NCBI RefSeq assembly: GCF_011302915.1
Contig: NZ_CP049872.1
Location: 1,426,001-1,490,000, forward strand
DNA from: Thermomonas sp. HDW16
GTDB taxonomy: Bacteria > Pseudomonadota > Gammaproteobacteria > Xanthomonadales > Xanthomonadaceae
DNA length: 64,000 nt
Direction: 5' to 3'
In this document: positions 28,936-38,864 of the stretch, piece after piece
Numbering within the stretch: the first letter of the stretch is position 1
How the letters are laid out: every line of letters begins with the position of its first letter
The notes under the pieces: generated by a model
The model's database searches: none
Seen by the model: the letters and a program-made list of their open reading frames with translations, nothing else
Told to the model about the DNA's origin: nothing
Position numbers and translations under genes: made by a program

Positions 28936-29556
28936 ATGAATTTCTCGCTCACGATCGTCATCGTCGCCATCACCGTGCTGGTGTCGTGGCGCGCCTTCAA
29001 TGATCGCGCGCTGCTGGAGCGGCTGATCCTGTGGCCGCCTGCGGTGGAACGGAACAAACAGTACGACCGCCTGCTGACCCATGGCTTCATCCACGCGGAC
29101 TGGATGCACTTGCTGTTCAACATGATCACCCTGTGGTCGTTCGGTACCGCGGTGGAGCGGGTGTTCTCCGAATGGATCACGCCGATCGGCTACGTGCTGT
29201 TCTACCTGTCTGCGATCGTGATCGCGATCCTGCCGACCTACCTGCGCCATCGGCACGATGCGAACTACCGCAGCCTGGGCGCGTCCGGCGGCGTTTCGGC
29301 GGTGTTGTTCTCCTTCATCCTGTTCGATCCGTGGTCGAAGCTGATCATCTTCCCGATCCCGGTGCCGATCCCGGCCTTCCTGTTCGCGTTGCTGTACGTG
29401 GGTTACAGCATCTGGATGGATCGCCGCGGCGGCGACAACGTCAACCACAGCGCGCATCTCTGGGGCGCGGCGTACGGCGTGCTGTTCACACTGGTGCTGG
29501 AGCCGCGAGTTTTCAGCCACTTCACGCAAAGCCTGCTGCAATCGGGATCGCCATGA
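28936..29556 (+). CDS. Rhomboid family intramembrane serine protease
   Basis: A 206-residue polytopic membrane protein. The catalytic Ser117 is in RSLGASGGVSA and His174 in NHSAHLWGAAYG; the HADWMHLLFNM motif with conserved His/Asn of the transmembrane helix 2 is at residues 53-63. These are the features of the GlpG-type dyad, making an active protease plausible. Six membrane segments can be seen. It starts three bases after the POT transporter stop and its own stop is overlapped by a nearby ATG of the next gene frame; the downstream GNAT uses a start 15 bases after. Confidence 0.9.
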   Translation: MNFSLTIVIVAITVLVSWRAFNDRALLERLILWPPAVERNKQYDRLLTHGFIHADWMHLLFNMITLWSFGTAVERVFSEWITPIGYVLFYLSAIVIAILPTYLRHRHDANYRSLGASGGVSAVLFSFILFDPWSKLIIFPIPVPIPAFLFALLYVGYSIWMDRRGGDNVNHSAHLWGAAYGVLFTLVLEPRVFSHFTQSLLQSGSP

Positions 29557-29570
29557 CCCTGGAGCCTGCC

Positions 29571-29843
29571 ATGTCCGAGATCCGCCACGATGCCGCCCAC
29601 CACCGTTTCGTGACCGAAGTGGACGGCCACGTCGCCTTCGTCGAATACGAGCCGGGTGCCAGCGCGATCGCCATCACCCATACCATCGTGCCGGCGGCCA
29701 TCGGCGGGCGCGGCATTGCCGGCAACTTGGTGCGCGCGGTACTGCTGCATGCAAGGAATGAGGGCTTGAAGGTCGAGCCTTTATGTTCCTACGCCGATGC
29801 GTGGATGCGCCGCCATCCGGAATTCGAGGCCCTGCGTGCCTGA
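29571..29843 (+). CDS. Small GNAT-fold N-acetyltransferase (YjdJ type)
   Basis: A 90-residue protein of the short GCN5-like acetyltransferase group. The core is VAFVEYEPGASAIAITHT, the acetyl-CoA pyrophosphate loop IGGRGIAGNLVRAVL (Q/RxxGxG/A type) and the C-terminal VEPLCSYADAWMRRHPEF, the conserved C-terminal motif of this group. A GGAG six bases before the ATG at 29571 supports that start; an ATG at 29553 overlaps the rhomboid stop and would add six residues. Substrate unknown. Confidence 0.82.
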   Translation: MSEIRHDAAHHRFVTEVDGHVAFVEYEPGASAIAITHTIVPAAIGGRGIAGNLVRAVLLHARNEGLKVEPLCSYADAWMRRHPEFEALRA

Positions 29844-29861
29844 TCCAGACCCATGGGCGCG

Positions 29862-29867
29862 TAGAAT
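29862..29867 (+). promoter_or_regulatory. Putative -10 element giving a leaderless rluF transcript
   Basis: TAGAAT ends eight bases before the rluF ATG, so initiation would start at or next to the start codon. No Shine-Dalgarno precedes the ATG. No good -35 match is visible. Confidence 0.3.
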
Positions 29868-29875
29868 GCGCCCCC

Positions 29876-30589
29876 ATGCGCCTGAACCGACACATCGCCG
29901 ATAGCGGCTTCTGCTCCCGCCGCGAGGCCGACCGCCTGATCGCGGAGGGCCGGGTCACCGTGAACGGGATCCGTGCGCGGATCGGCAGCGAACTGGGCGA
30001 AGGCGACGAGGTCCGCGTCGACGGCAATACACTGGCGGCACGCACGGCGGCAAAGGGTCAGCGCCGGCACGTCTACATCGCGCTGAACAAACCGGTGGGG
30101 ATCACCTCCACCACCGATTCCGGGGTGAAGGGCAACATCGTCGATTTCGTCGACCACCAGCAGCGCATCTTCCCGGTCGGCCGGCTGGACAAGGATTCCG
30201 AAGGCCTGATCCTGCTGACCAGCAACGGAGACATCGTCAACCGCATCCTGCGCGCGGAGAACAAGCTGGAGAAGGAATACCTGGTTGCCGTGAACCACCC
30301 GGTGACCCCGGAATTCCTGCGCGGCATGAGCCGCGGGGTACCGATCCACGGGGAAATGACCTTGCCGTGCAAGACCGGCAAGCTGGGCAGCCAGGGCTTC
30401 CGGATCGTGCTGACCCAGGGCCTGAACCGGCAGATCCGGCTGATGGCCGCCCATTTCGGCTTCCGGGTGAAGCAGTTGCTGCGGGTGCGGATCGGCAACG
30501 TGAAGCTGGGCCGGCTCAAGCCCGGGCAGTGGCGGAACCTGACCGACGCGGAGTTGCGCGGCCTTCTGCCGGAGCAGATGGATTGGTGA
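29876..30589 (+). CDS. rluF: 23S rRNA pseudouridine(2604) synthase RluF
   Basis: A 237-residue RsuA/RluF-type pseudouridine synthase: an N-terminal S4 RNA-binding domain (residues 1-48, MRLNRHIADSGFCSRREADR) and a catalytic domain with Asp105 in FPVGRLDKDSEGL. The LNKPVGITSTT, IVDFVDHQQRIFPVGR and ILRAENKLEKEYLVAV stretches match E. coli RluF closely, so RluF is preferred over RluB/E or RsuA. It acts in 23S rRNA near the peptidyl-transferase centre. The gene is single between the GNAT and the cold-shock leader. Confidence 0.93.
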   Translation: MRLNRHIADSGFCSRREADRLIAEGRVTVNGIRARIGSELGEGDEVRVDGNTLAARTAAKGQRRHVYIALNKPVGITSTTDSGVKGNIVDFVDHQQRIFPVGRLDKDSEGLILLTSNGDIVNRILRAENKLEKEYLVAVNHPVTPEFLRGMSRGVPIHGEMTLPCKTGKLGSQGFRIVLTQGLNRQIRLMAAHFGFRVKQLLRVRIGNVKLGRLKPGQWRNLTDAELRGLLPEQMDW

Positions 30590-30822
30590 GCAAGTGTTCG
30601 CCGGGCTCCGGGGCGGCAAAAAATAATTGCCACCCATTCACAAATGTCCAGAAAAGTGCGGTATGGTGCGCCCACTGTTTCAAGCGGGATCACGGTACAT
30701 CGTGACCCGATGCGGTAGATCCATGTGATCCGCTACATCGTGTGCGTTACCCCTTGCTCGACAGTCGCGGTTCGCCTCGGTGGATCGTGTCACCATTTCA
30801 AACTGTTCTAGGAGTAACAAAC
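30590..30822 (+). promoter_or_regulatory. Long 5' leader of the cold-shock gene
   Basis: A 233-base gap before the cold-shock ATG. TTCACA (30637-30642) and TATGGT (30662-30667) are possible promoter boxes with a long 19-base spacer. Downstream lies a structured AT/GC-mixed leader: imperfect inverted repeats around 30686-30708 (GGGATCACG against CGTGACCC) and 30712-30735, and a repeated ACATCGTG. A structured leader is the usual thermosensing element of cspA-type genes; here this is inference. Confidence 0.45.
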
Positions 30823-31032
30823 ATGTCGGATCGTCAGACCGGTACCGTCAAGTGGTTCAACGACGCCAAGGGCTTCGGCTTCATCACCCCGGAAAGCGGC
30901 CCGGACGTCTTCGTCCACTTCCGCTCGATCCAGGGCACCGGCTTCAAGTCCCTGCAGGAAGGCCAGAAGGTCTCCTTCAAGGTCGTGCAGGGCCAGAAGG
31001 GCCTGCAGGCCGACGAAGTGCAGGCGATGTAA
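30823..31032 (+). CDS. Cold-shock protein (CspA family)
   Basis: A 69-residue single-stranded nucleic-acid-binding beta-barrel. RNP1 is KGFGFITP and RNP2 is VFVHFRSIQ; the start [14 protein letters not shown] is classical. A good GGAG ribosome-binding site sits nine bases before the ATG. It acts as an RNA chaperone melting structures in the cold. The family has several paralogues per genome, so a gene letter is not assigned. A strong terminator follows. Confidence 0.95.
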   Translation: MSDRQTGTVKWFNDAKGFGFITPESGPDVFVHFRSIQGTGFKSLQEGQKVSFKVVQGQKGLQADEVQAM

Positions 31033-31054
31033 TTCGCCTGGCGCTCGCGCCAAG

Positions 31055-31085
31055 AAAAGCCCGGCCTTGGCCGGGCTTTTTCTTT
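31055..31085 (+). terminator. Rho-independent terminator of the cold-shock gene
   Basis: Stem AAAAGCCCGGCC, loop TT, GGCCGGGCTTTT and a further T-rich stretch (31077-31085). Confidence 0.93.
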
Positions 31086-31186
31086 CGTGGTGAAGCCACG
31101 GCTTGCAGATTTCTCACACGTTCTTCAACGTCCGCTGGCTAGCCTGAATCACGTTTCCGTTTCTGATATCCCAATTCATCGTGCTC

Positions 31187-31987
31187 ATGCGTCCCCACCG
31201 CATCGTTTACATCCTCGTGTCATGCGCCGTGCTCGCCGCCTGCGATCGCGCCACCACCCCAGCGCCGGACGGGCAAACGCCCGCTGCGCCTGCGCCTGTC
31301 GTTGCGTTGCAGGACGTGGTCGAAACCCGGCCCGACTATATCGTCGGCATCAGTTATCCGAAATCGGCTGCCGGTCACCCGTTGTTGGCGCAGGCGCTGA
31401 AAGCCTATGCCGATGCCGCCCGTGGCGATCTGATGAAAGCCGTGGCCGGCCTGCAGGGGCAGAAGCCCACTGCGCCCTACGATCTCAGCCTGCAGTTCAC
31501 CGGATTGGTGGACACCCCGCAAGTGGTCGCCGTGGCCGCCGACGGCAGCAGTTATACCGGGGGTGCGCACGGTAATCCGCTGGTGGCGCGTTTCGTCTGG
31601 CTGCCGCAGCGACAATCGATGTTGAAGGCGAATCAGTTGATCGCCGATGCCGCCGGCTGGCAGGCGATTTCCGATACAAGCCGCGAACAGCTGATGACCG
31701 CGCTGTCGCAACGGCTGGATGCGGATGAAGTGGAAGGCGCGGATCGCGCCCAGCAGCTCGAAAACGGCAGCCGGATGATCGACGATGGCACCAAGCCTGA
31801 TCCAGCGAATTTCGCCCAGTTCGAGCCGGTGATGAATGCTGAAGGGCAGATCCGCGCGATCCGCTTCGTGTTTCCGCCATACCAAGTCGCGCCCTATGTG
31901 GAAGGCACGCGCACCGTGGAAATCCCGGCACGGGCGCTGCTGCCGCATCTGGCCGCCGACTACCGCAAACTGTTCCAGGGCGGCTGA
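31187..31987 (+). CDS. Lipoprotein with RsiV-like DUF4163/DUF3298 domains
   Basis: A 266-residue exported lipoprotein: signal peptide with lipobox LAAC (acylated Cys at about 20), then a periplasmic domain starting VVETRPDYIVGISYPKS. The YTGGAHGNPLVARFVWLPQ stretch and the later VFPPYQVAPYVEGTRTVEIP are the typical strands of the DUF4163-DUF3298 pair, the domain shared with the sigma-V anti-sigma factor RsiV that binds lysozyme. No membrane helix or anti-sigma region is present, so a periplasmic binding role is all that can be suggested. ATG at 31187 is preferred over the GTG at 31181. Confidence 0.7.
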   Translation: MRPHRIVYILVSCAVLAACDRATTPAPDGQTPAAPAPVVALQDVVETRPDYIVGISYPKSAAGHPLLAQALKAYADAARGDLMKAVAGLQGQKPTAPYDLSLQFTGLVDTPQVVAVAADGSSYTGGAHGNPLVARFVWLPQRQSMLKANQLIADAAGWQAISDTSREQLMTALSQRLDADEVEGADRAQQLENGSRMIDDGTKPDPANFAQFEPVMNAEGQIRAIRFVFPPYQVAPYVEGTRTVEIPARALLPHLAADYRKLFQGG

Positions 31988-32121
31988 TCGAGTAGTGGCA
32001 CACAGCCGCTGTCGCGGCGGCTGAGACGGAGCAAAGCCAGCATCGACCGATGCACGGTAGCGCCCAGATCCGTTTCGATTTCGACCATCAACGCGTTCAT
32101 TCGTCGATGCCCGAGGCGGCG

Positions 32122-32127
32122 GATAAT
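32122..32127 (+). promoter_or_regulatory. Putative -10 element giving a leaderless lhr transcript
   Basis: GATAAT ends six bases before the ATG at 32134, with no Shine-Dalgarno in between. The spacing would place the first transcribed base at the start codon. A -35 is not clear. Confidence 0.3.
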
Positions 32128-32133
32128 CCACGC

Positions 32134-35100
32134 ATGTCTGCGCATCCTGCGCTCGCCGCGTTCCATCCCGCCGTGGCCGCCTGGTTCGCGGGCAGCTTCC
32201 CCGCGCCGACCGAAGCGCAGATCGCCGCATGGCCAGCCATCGCCAGCGGCCGCGATACCCTCATTGCGGCACCCACGGGCTCCGGCAAGACCCTCACCGC
32301 ATTCCTGACCGCCATCGACGCGTTGGTGCGCGAAGGCCTGTCATTCGGCCTGCCGGATGCGACGTTGGTCTTGTACGTGTCGCCGCTGAAGGCGTTGTCC
32401 AACGACATCCACATCAATCTCGAGGCGCCGCTGGCCGGCATTCGCGAGGAACTCGCCGCGCAGGCGCTGCTCGATGTCGACATCCGCGCCGCGGTGCGTA
32501 CCGGCGACACCCCGCAGTCCGAACGCGCGGCCCTGCGCAAACGCCCACCGCACATCCTGGTGACCACGCCGGAATCGCTCTACGTGCTGCTGGGCTCCGA
32601 GTCCGGGCGGTCGATGCTGGCCAGTGTGCGTACGGTGATCGTCGATGAAATCCATGCGCTGGTACAGAGCAAGCGCGGCAGCCACTTGGCGCTTTCACTG
32701 GAGCGGTTGGATGCACTGACCGGCAAGCGGGCGACGCGGGTGGGGTTGTCGGCAACGCAGAAGCCCATCGAGGCGGTGGCGAAGTTCCTGACCGGTACCG
32801 AGGGCGAAGACTGCGCCATCGTTGATATCGGTCATTCGCGCAAGCGCGACCTGGTGCTGGAACTGCCGCCGGTGCCGTTGGCGCCGGTCATGTCGAATGC
32901 GCAGTGGGAACTGGTGTACGCGCGGATCGCGCAGTTGGTGGAAACGCACGCGACCACGCTGGTATTCGTCAACACCCGGCGCATGGCCGAGCGCGCGGCG
33001 CGCCACCTCGGCGAACTGCTGGGCAAGGAACACGTGGCCGCGCACCACGGCTCGCTGGCCAAGGAATTGCGGCTGGATGCGGAGCAGAAGCTCAAGGCCG
33101 GGCAGCTGAAGGTGCTGGTGGCGACCGCGTCGCTGGAGCTCGGTATCGATATTGGCGACGTGGAGCTGGTCTGCCAGATCGGTTCGCCGCGTTCGATCGC
33201 GGCCTTCCTGCAACGCGTCGGTCGTTCCGGCCACCATGTCGGCGGTATTCCCAAGGGGCGACTATTCCCGAGTTCGCGCGATGAACTGATGGAATGCGTG
33301 GCGCTACTGGACAGCGTGCATCGAGGTGAGCTGGATGCCTTGATCATGCCGTCGGCACCGCTGGACGTGCTGGCGCAGCAACTGGTGGCCGAAGTCGCCT
33401 GCCGTGAATGGGACGAGGGCGCGCTGTTCGCGATGGTGCGCCGCGCATGGCCGTATGCGCAGTTGGAGCGCAAGACCTTCGACGACGTGGTGCGGATGCT
33501 GGCCGATGGCTTCAGCACCCGCTACGGCCAGCGAGCCAATTACCTGCATCGCGATGCCGTGCATGGCAAGCTGCGCGGGCGCAAGGGCGCGCGCCTGACC
33601 GCGACCATGTCCGGCGGCACCATTCCCGATGTCGGCGATTACACCGTGCTGCTGGAACCGCAGGCGATCACCATCGGGTCGGTGAACGAAGACTTCGCCA
33701 TCGAGAGCATGGCCGGCGACGTGTTTCAGCTTGGCAACACCAGCTACCGCATCCTGCGCGTCGAGGCCGGCCGCCTGCGCGTGCAGGATGCCGAAGGTGC
33801 GCCACCCAGCATTCCGTTCTGGCTGGGCGAGGCGCCGGGCCGCAGCATCGAACTGTCGGCCAGCGTGTCGCGCTTGCGCGAGACGCTGCAGGCGCAGCTG
33901 GAGCAGGGCGGTGAGCCCGCGCTGCGACACTGGCTGCTGGCGGACTTGCAGCTCGATGAATCCGCCGCGCGCCAGGTTGCCGAATACGCGGCGGCGCAGT
34001 TCGCCGGTTTCGGCATGCTGCCCTCGCAATCGAAGATTGCGCTGGAACGCTTCTTCGACGAATCCGGCGGCACCCAGCTGATCATCCATTCGCCGTATGG
34101 CAGCCGCGTCAACAAGGCCTGGGGTCTGGCGCTGCGCAAGCGTTTCTGCCGCAAGTTCAATTTCGAATTGCAGGCTGCGGCGACCGAGGACGCCATCGTG
34201 CTGTCGTTGTCCACCAGCCACAGCTTCCCGTTGATCGAAGTGATGTCCTACCTGCATTCGTCCAGTGCCCAGCAGGTGCTGGTGCAGGCGCTGCTGGACG
34301 CGCCGATGTTCCCCACGCGCTTCCGCTGGAACGCGGCCAATGCATTGGCATTGCCGCGCTTCAGCGGCGGCAAGAAAGTCCCGCCGCAGTTGCAGCGGAT
34401 GAAGTCCGAAGACCTGATGGCGACGGTGTTCCCGGATCAGGTCGCGTGCTTGGAGAATATCGTCGGTGAGCGCGAGGTGCCCGACCATCCACTGGTTGCG
34501 CAGACCCTGCAGGACTGCCTGCATGAGGCGATGGATGTCGACGGTTGGCTGGATTTGCTGCGCGCACTGGAAGCAGGCGCGGTACAAGTCGTCGCGCGCG
34601 ACCTCACCGGCCCGTCCCCGTTTGCGGCGGAAGTGCTGAGCGCGCGGCCGTACGCCTTCCTCGATGATGCGCCGCTGGAAGAGCGCCGCACGCGTGCAGT
34701 GGTGGCACGCGGTTTCGGCGATGCCTCGCAGGCGCAGGATCTGGGCAAGCTGGACATGGATGCCATCGACGCGGTGCGCGAGGACGCATGGCCGCAGCCG
34801 ACGGATGCAGACGGCATGCACGAGGCGCTGATGCAGCTGGGTGCCGCGGCTGCCGGTGAAGCCGAAGCGTCCGGTTGGACGGGTTTGCTGGAAGCATTGG
34901 CGAAGGCGAAGCGCGCGACCCGCTTGTCCGCAGGCGATCGCGTGCTGTGGGTCACCGCCGAGCGCCTGTCGCAACTGCTCGCGATCCATCCTCAGACAAC
35001 GTTGCAGCCGATGATCGAAGCGCCGGCCGACTACGCGCAGGAATGGATGCGCGAAGACGCGCTGCGCGAGCTGGTGCGTTGCCGTTTGGGCGGGATGGGC

Positions 35101-36465
35101 GTGACCACGGCTGCCGCCATCGCCGATGCGTTGGTCGCGCCGTGTAACGACGTGGACTTCGCCCTGCTCGCACTGGAGCAGGAGGGTTATGTGATGCGCG
35201 GTCGTTTCACGCCGACTACGGCGGACGATGAATGGTGCGAGCGCCACCTGCTGGCGCGCATCCACCGCAATACATTGGGCAGGTTGCGGCGCGAGATCGA
35301 ACCGGTCGACGTGCGCGATTACGTGCGCTTCCTGTGCGATTGGCAACGCGTCTCGCCGGCCACGCGGGTACAGGGTCCGGAAGCGCTGGCCGGCGTGCTG
35401 GCGCAGCTGGAAGGGTTCGAGGCCGCGGCGGGCGCGTGGGAAAGCGAGCTGCTGCCATTGCGGGTGAAGGATTATTCCATCGGCTGGTTGGACGATCTGT
35501 GCGCTGCCGGGCGCATCGCCTGGGCGCGGCTGCGCGCGGGTGGCGAATCGCTGGTGCGCGCGGCGCCGATCGTGTTGCTGCCTCGGCGTGAATTGCCGTT
35601 GTGGACACAGCTGGTGGCGAACCAGTCCGGCGAGGAGTCGCCGCTGTCCTCGCGCGCGCAGAAAGTGGCTGAGTGCCTGCGCGGCCACGGCGCGCTGTTC
35701 TTTGATGAACTGGTCGATGCCGCGCGCCTGCTGGAAACCGAGTTGGAAGATGCGCTGGCGGAACTGGTTGCACGCGGGCACGTGGGCTGCGACAGCTATT
35801 CCGGCTTGCGCGCACTGCTGCTGCCGGCATCGAAGAAACCGGCCAGTTACATGCGGCGTGGCGGTCGGCGGGCCTCGCTGAGCGCGATCGCCGACGCCGG
35901 ACGCTGGAGCCTGATGCGCAAGCCCGTGGCGGACACCGCATCGCAACCGGCATTGATCGAACACGTTGCCCGTGTGCTGCTGCGCCGTTACGGCGTGGTC
36001 TGCTGGCGCCTGCTGGAACGCGAGGCATCGTGGCTACCGTCGTGGCGGGAACTCTTGCGCGAATACCAACGGCTGGAAGCGCGCGGAGAGATCCGTGGCG
36101 GGCGTTTCCTGTCCGGCGTGGTCGGCCAGCAGTTCGCACTGCCCGAAGCGGTGGCTGGCCTGCGCGCCGTGCGCAACCGCGCGCACGACGGCGCGATGAT
36201 CGCGGTTTCCGCCAGTGATCCGCTCAACTTGCTGGGCGGCGTCATCGCCGGCGACAAGGTGCCGCGCCAGCCGGGCGCGCGGCTGTTGTTGCGCGATGGC
36301 CTGCCCATCGCCACGTTGATTACAGGTGAGTTCAAGCCGCTGCTTGGCCTGGACGCGAACGATGAACACGCGGCGCGGATGGCCCTGTTGCGCGATCCGG
36401 GCACGCAAGCCGTGCAGGCGCCGGGTTCGCGGCCGATGGCAGATCCGCTGGGCCTGCATCGCTGA
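32134..36465 (+). CDS. lhr: Lhr-type large ATP-dependent helicase
   Basis: A 1443-residue superfamily 2 helicase. The Lhr core has Walker A in APTGSGKT (Lys52), Walker B DEIH (171-174), LSATQK, VFVNTRR and the [21 protein letters not shown] motifs, followed by the winged-helix and beta-bundle region. The long C-terminal half (from about residue 850) is the Lhr-CTD with further winged helices, the part characteristic of proteobacterial long Lhr. Lhr unwinds DNA and RNA-DNA hybrids with a 3' to 5' polarity and is induced by DNA damage in mycobacteria. The earlier ATGs at 32050 and 32107 would add residues without resemblance to the family start. It converges on dcp. Confidence 0.9.
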   Translation: MSAHPALAAFHPAVAAWFAGSFPAPTEAQIAAWPAIASGRDTLIAAPTGSGKTLTAFLTAIDALVREGLSFGLPDATLVLYVSPLKALSNDIHINLEAPLAGIREELAAQALLDVDIRAAVRTGDTPQSERAALRKRPPHILVTTPESLYVLLGSESGRSMLASVRTVIVDEIHALVQSKRGSHLALSLERLDALTGKRATRVGLSATQKPIEAVAKFLTGTEGEDCAIVDIGHSRKRDLVLELPPVPLAPVMSNAQWELVYARIAQLVETHATTLVFVNTRRMAERAARHLGELLGKEHVAAHHGSLAKELRLDAEQKLKAGQLKVLVATASLELGIDIGDVELVCQIGSPRSIAAFLQRVGRSGHHVGGIPKGRLFPSSRDELMECVALLDSVHRGELDALIMPSAPLDVLAQQLVAEVACREWDEGALFAMVRRAWPYAQLERKTFDDVVRMLADGFSTRYGQRANYLHRDAVHGKLRGRKGARLTATMSGGTIPDVGDYTVLLEPQAITIGSVNEDFAIESMAGDVFQLGNTSYRILRVEAGRLRVQDAEGAPPSIPFWLGEAPGRSIELSASVSRLRETLQAQLEQGGEPALRHWLLADLQLDESAARQVAEYAAAQFAGFGMLPSQSKIALERFFDESGGTQLIIHSPYGSRVNKAWGLALRKRFCRKFNFELQAAATEDAIVLSLSTSHSFPLIEVMSYLHSSSAQQVLVQALLDAPMFPTRFRWNAANALALPRFSGGKKVPPQLQRMKSEDLMATVFPDQVACLENIVGEREVPDHPLVAQTLQDCLHEAMDVDGWLDLLRALEAGAVQVVARDLTGPSPFAAEVLSARPYAFLDDAPLEERRTRAVVARGFGDASQAQDLGKLDMDAIDAVREDAWPQPTDADGMHEALMQLGAAAAGEAEASGWTGLLEALAKAKRATRLSAGDRVLWVTAERLSQLLAIHPQTTLQPMIEAPADYAQEWMREDALRELVRCRLGGMGVTTAAAIADALVAPCNDVDFALLALEQEGYVMRGRFTPTTADDEWCERHLLARIHRNTLGRLRREIEPVDVRDYVRFLCDWQRVSPATRVQGPEALAGVLAQLEGFEAAAGAWESELLPLRVKDYSIGWLDDLCAAGRIAWARLRAGGESLVRAAPIVLLPRRELPLWTQLVANQSGEESPLSSRAQKVAECLRGHGALFFDELVDAARLLETELEDALAELVARGHVGCDSYSGLRALLLPASKKPASYMRRGGRRASLSAIADAGRWSLMRKPVADTASQPALIEHVARVLLRRYGVVCWRLLEREASWLPSWRELLREYQRLEARGEIRGGRFLSGVVGQQFALPEAVAGLRAVRNRAHDGAMIAVSASDPLNLLGGVIAGDKVPRQPGARLLLRDGLPIATLITGEFKPLLGLDANDEHAARMALLRDPGTQAVQAPGSRPMADPLGLHR

Positions 36466-36478
36466 TGTCGTAAACGAC

Positions 36479-36500
36479 AACGCCGCCTTGCGACGGCGTT
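36479..36500 (-). terminator. Possible terminator between lhr and dcp
   Basis: Arms AACGCCG and CGGCGTT with an 8-base loop. Read on the minus strand it is followed by GTCGTTTACG, only weakly T-rich. It would serve the dcp transcript, perhaps both. Confidence 0.4.
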
Positions 36501-36522
36501 GCGGTACGGCTGCGAGGCGCGA

Positions 36523-38697
36523 TTACTTCGCGGTCAGGCCACGCTGTTCCAGCAGTGGCTCGATCTTCGCATCAAAGCCGGCGAAGTTCGGGAACAGCTT
36601 GCCGGGGGCGATCTCGCCACCGGGGGCCAGCACCTTGTCGCGCAGGCGGTCGCCGTTCTGCAGGGTCAGGCCGCCATGCTCGCGGATGTACTTGGAGGTA
36701 TTGGCCGCCAGCACTTCCGACCAGATGTAGGCGTAGTAGCCGGCCGCATAGCCGCCCATGATGTGGCTGAAATAAGGCGTCTTGTAGCGCGGCGGCACTG
36801 GCGCGTAATCGAAGCCATCGGCCTTCAGCGCATTGGCCTCGAAGGCCATGACCTGGTTTGCGGCCGGGATCTTGTCGGCCGGCGCCTGATGCAGGCGCTG
36901 GTCGAGCATCGCGGCTTCCAGGTATTCGGTGGTGGCGAAACCCTGGTTGAACTTGGAGGCGGCGATCACCTTGTCCAGCAGCGCTTTTGGCATCGGTGCA
37001 CCCGTCTGGTAGTGCTTGGCGTAGTTGGCCAGCACTTCCGGCCAGTCGGCCCACATCTCGTTGACCTGCGACGGATATTCGACGAAGTCGCGCGGCACGT
37101 TCATCGAGTAGTACGGATAGCGCACGTCCTGGAAGAAGCCGTGCAGCGCGTGGCCGAATTCGTGGAACGCGGTGGTGACCTCATCCCAGGTCAGCAGCGT
37201 CGGCTTGCCTTCGGACGGCTTGGGGATGTTGAGGTGGTTGGCGACGACGGGCTTGTTGCCGGTCAGGTCGTCCTGCGAAACGTAGGTGTTCATCCACGCG
37301 CCGCCGCGCTTGGATGCGCGCGCATACGGATCCCAGATGAAGATGGCGAGCGGCTTGCCGTCCTTGTCGAACACGTCGTAGGTCCACGTGTCGGCGATGT
37401 ACTTCGGCAGATCGGTGCGCTGCTTGAAGGTGATCCCGTACAGTTTGGTGGCCGCGAAGAACACGCCGTCCTCCAGCACGTGCTTCATCTCGAAATACGG
37501 CTTGAGCTGGGACTCGTCGAAACTGTACTTGGCCTGCCGCACCTTTTCGCTGTAGAACGACCAGTCCCACGGCGAAAGCTGGAAGGACGCTTGGCCCTTG
37601 GCCTTCTGGTCGGCATCGATCATCGCCTGCAAGTCGCCGCCTTCGCGGCGCGCATTCGCCACCGCTTTCGGGGCCAGCTGGCGCAGCATCTTGTTGACGT
37701 TGTCCTGGTTGACCGCGGTTTCGTCGGCCAGCACGTAGTTGGCGTAGGTGTCGTAGCCGAGCAGCTTCGCGCGCTCGGCGCGCAGCTTCAGCACCTGCGA
37801 GACGAGGGCGGTGTTGTCCCACTGGTTGCCGCGGCTGCCGCGCGCGACGGAGGCCTCGTGGAGGCGCTGGCGCAGCGCACGATCCTCGAGCTGCGTTTCC
37901 GCAGGCTGGCCGGTGGTGTTGAGCAGGGCGATGACGTACTTGCCGTCGAGCTTGCGCGCCTTGGCGGCCTCGGCGGCAGCCGCAACCTGCTCGTCGCTGA
38001 AGCCTTTCAGCTTGTCAGCGCTGTCCACCACCACCGCCGAATCGTTCACTTCGGCCAGCACGTTCTGGTCGAACTGGGTGCCGAGTTTCGACAGCTCCCC
38101 GTTGATTTCGCGGATGCGTGCCTTCTGCGGTTCGCTTAGCGCCGCACCTGCCCGCACGAAGTCCTGCTGGTAGCGTTCCAGCAAGCGCAGGTCGATGGCG
38201 TCCAGGCCCAAGGTGGCGCGCGCGTCATACAGCGCCTTGATACGGGCGAACAGCTTCGGGTTCAGGTAGATCGCGTCGCGATGCGCGGCGAACTTCGGCG
38301 AGTATTCGGTTTCGATGGCGTCGCGTGCGTCGGTCTTGTTGGTGCCTTGCAGGTTGAAGAACACACCTGTGGCACGGCCGAGCACCTGGCCGGATTTCTC
38401 CATGGCCACCACGGTGTTCTGGAAGGTCGGCGCGGCCGGGTTGTTGGCGATCGCCTGAATTTCCTGCAATTGCTGGGCCATGCCGGCATCGAACGCGGGC
38501 ACGTAGTCGCTGTCGGCGATCTTGTCGAATTCGGGGTAGTGAAGCGCGAGCGGGCTGGGTTGTGCGAATACGCCGTTGTAGGCGACGACGGGCATGGTGG
38601 AGGCCTCCTTGTCGGTGATCGCGGCAGGCGCGGTGGCACAGCCGCCAAGGGCGGTGGCGATGGCTAGCGCAAGCGCGCAGGCAATGGGCTGTTTCAT
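36523..38697 (-). CDS. dcp: M3 family peptidyl-dipeptidase (Dcp-like), lipoprotein
   Basis: A 724-residue zinc metallopeptidase that removes dipeptides from C termini of peptides. HEFGH with His512 (in TTAFHEFGHALHGFF) is the M3 zinc motif and the later VEYPSQVNEMWADWP provides the third ligand Glu. The first 20 residues form a signal peptide with lipobox LGGC, so unlike the cytoplasmic E. coli Dcp this copy is an envelope lipoprotein, in line with many Xanthomonadaceae M3 members. The helical N-terminal domain (residues about 40-380) and the C-terminal MGGYAAGYYAYIW fit the family. Single gene with a hairpin after it. Confidence 0.9.
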   Translation of the reverse strand: MKQPIACALALAIATALGGCATAPAAITDKEASTMPVVAYNGVFAQPSPLALHYPEFDKIADSDYVPAFDAGMAQQLQEIQAIANNPAAPTFQNTVVAMEKSGQVLGRATGVFFNLQGTNKTDARDAIETEYSPKFAAHRDAIYLNPKLFARIKALYDARATLGLDAIDLRLLERYQQDFVRAGAALSEPQKARIREINGELSKLGTQFDQNVLAEVNDSAVVVDSADKLKGFSDEQVAAAAEAAKARKLDGKYVIALLNTTGQPAETQLEDRALRQRLHEASVARGSRGNQWDNTALVSQVLKLRAERAKLLGYDTYANYVLADETAVNQDNVNKMLRQLAPKAVANARREGGDLQAMIDADQKAKGQASFQLSPWDWSFYSEKVRQAKYSFDESQLKPYFEMKHVLEDGVFFAATKLYGITFKQRTDLPKYIADTWTYDVFDKDGKPLAIFIWDPYARASKRGGAWMNTYVSQDDLTGNKPVVANHLNIPKPSEGKPTLLTWDEVTTAFHEFGHALHGFFQDVRYPYYSMNVPRDFVEYPSQVNEMWADWPEVLANYAKHYQTGAPMPKALLDKVIAASKFNQGFATTEYLEAAMLDQRLHQAPADKIPAANQVMAFEANALKADGFDYAPVPPRYKTPYFSHIMGGYAAGYYAYIWSEVLAANTSKYIREHGGLTLQNGDRLRDKVLAPGGEIAPGKLFPNFAGFDAKIEPLLEQRGLTAK

Positions 38698-38864
38698 GCG
38701 GTCCTCGTGAGGTGGATCGGGCGAAACTGCAAGCGTAGCGCAGGGTGGGAGCCAAAGCCCGTGACGAATGGCATGGCCGTCCGCGATGCAGCATCGCGTT
38801 GCCCAGGGTAGGCGCGGCTGGCGAGACCGCGCACAATCGCGTCTTCCCGACGCCGCAGGTGCCC

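Noticed and set aside
32000..32025. GC-rich hairpin after the RsiV-like lipoprotein gene
   Set aside because: Partly complementary CAGCCGC/GCGGCTG but no T tract; too weak to call a terminator.
33304..35964. Minus-strand open frame of about 886 codons opposite lhr
   Set aside because: Antisense shadow of the helicase with biased composition and no family match.
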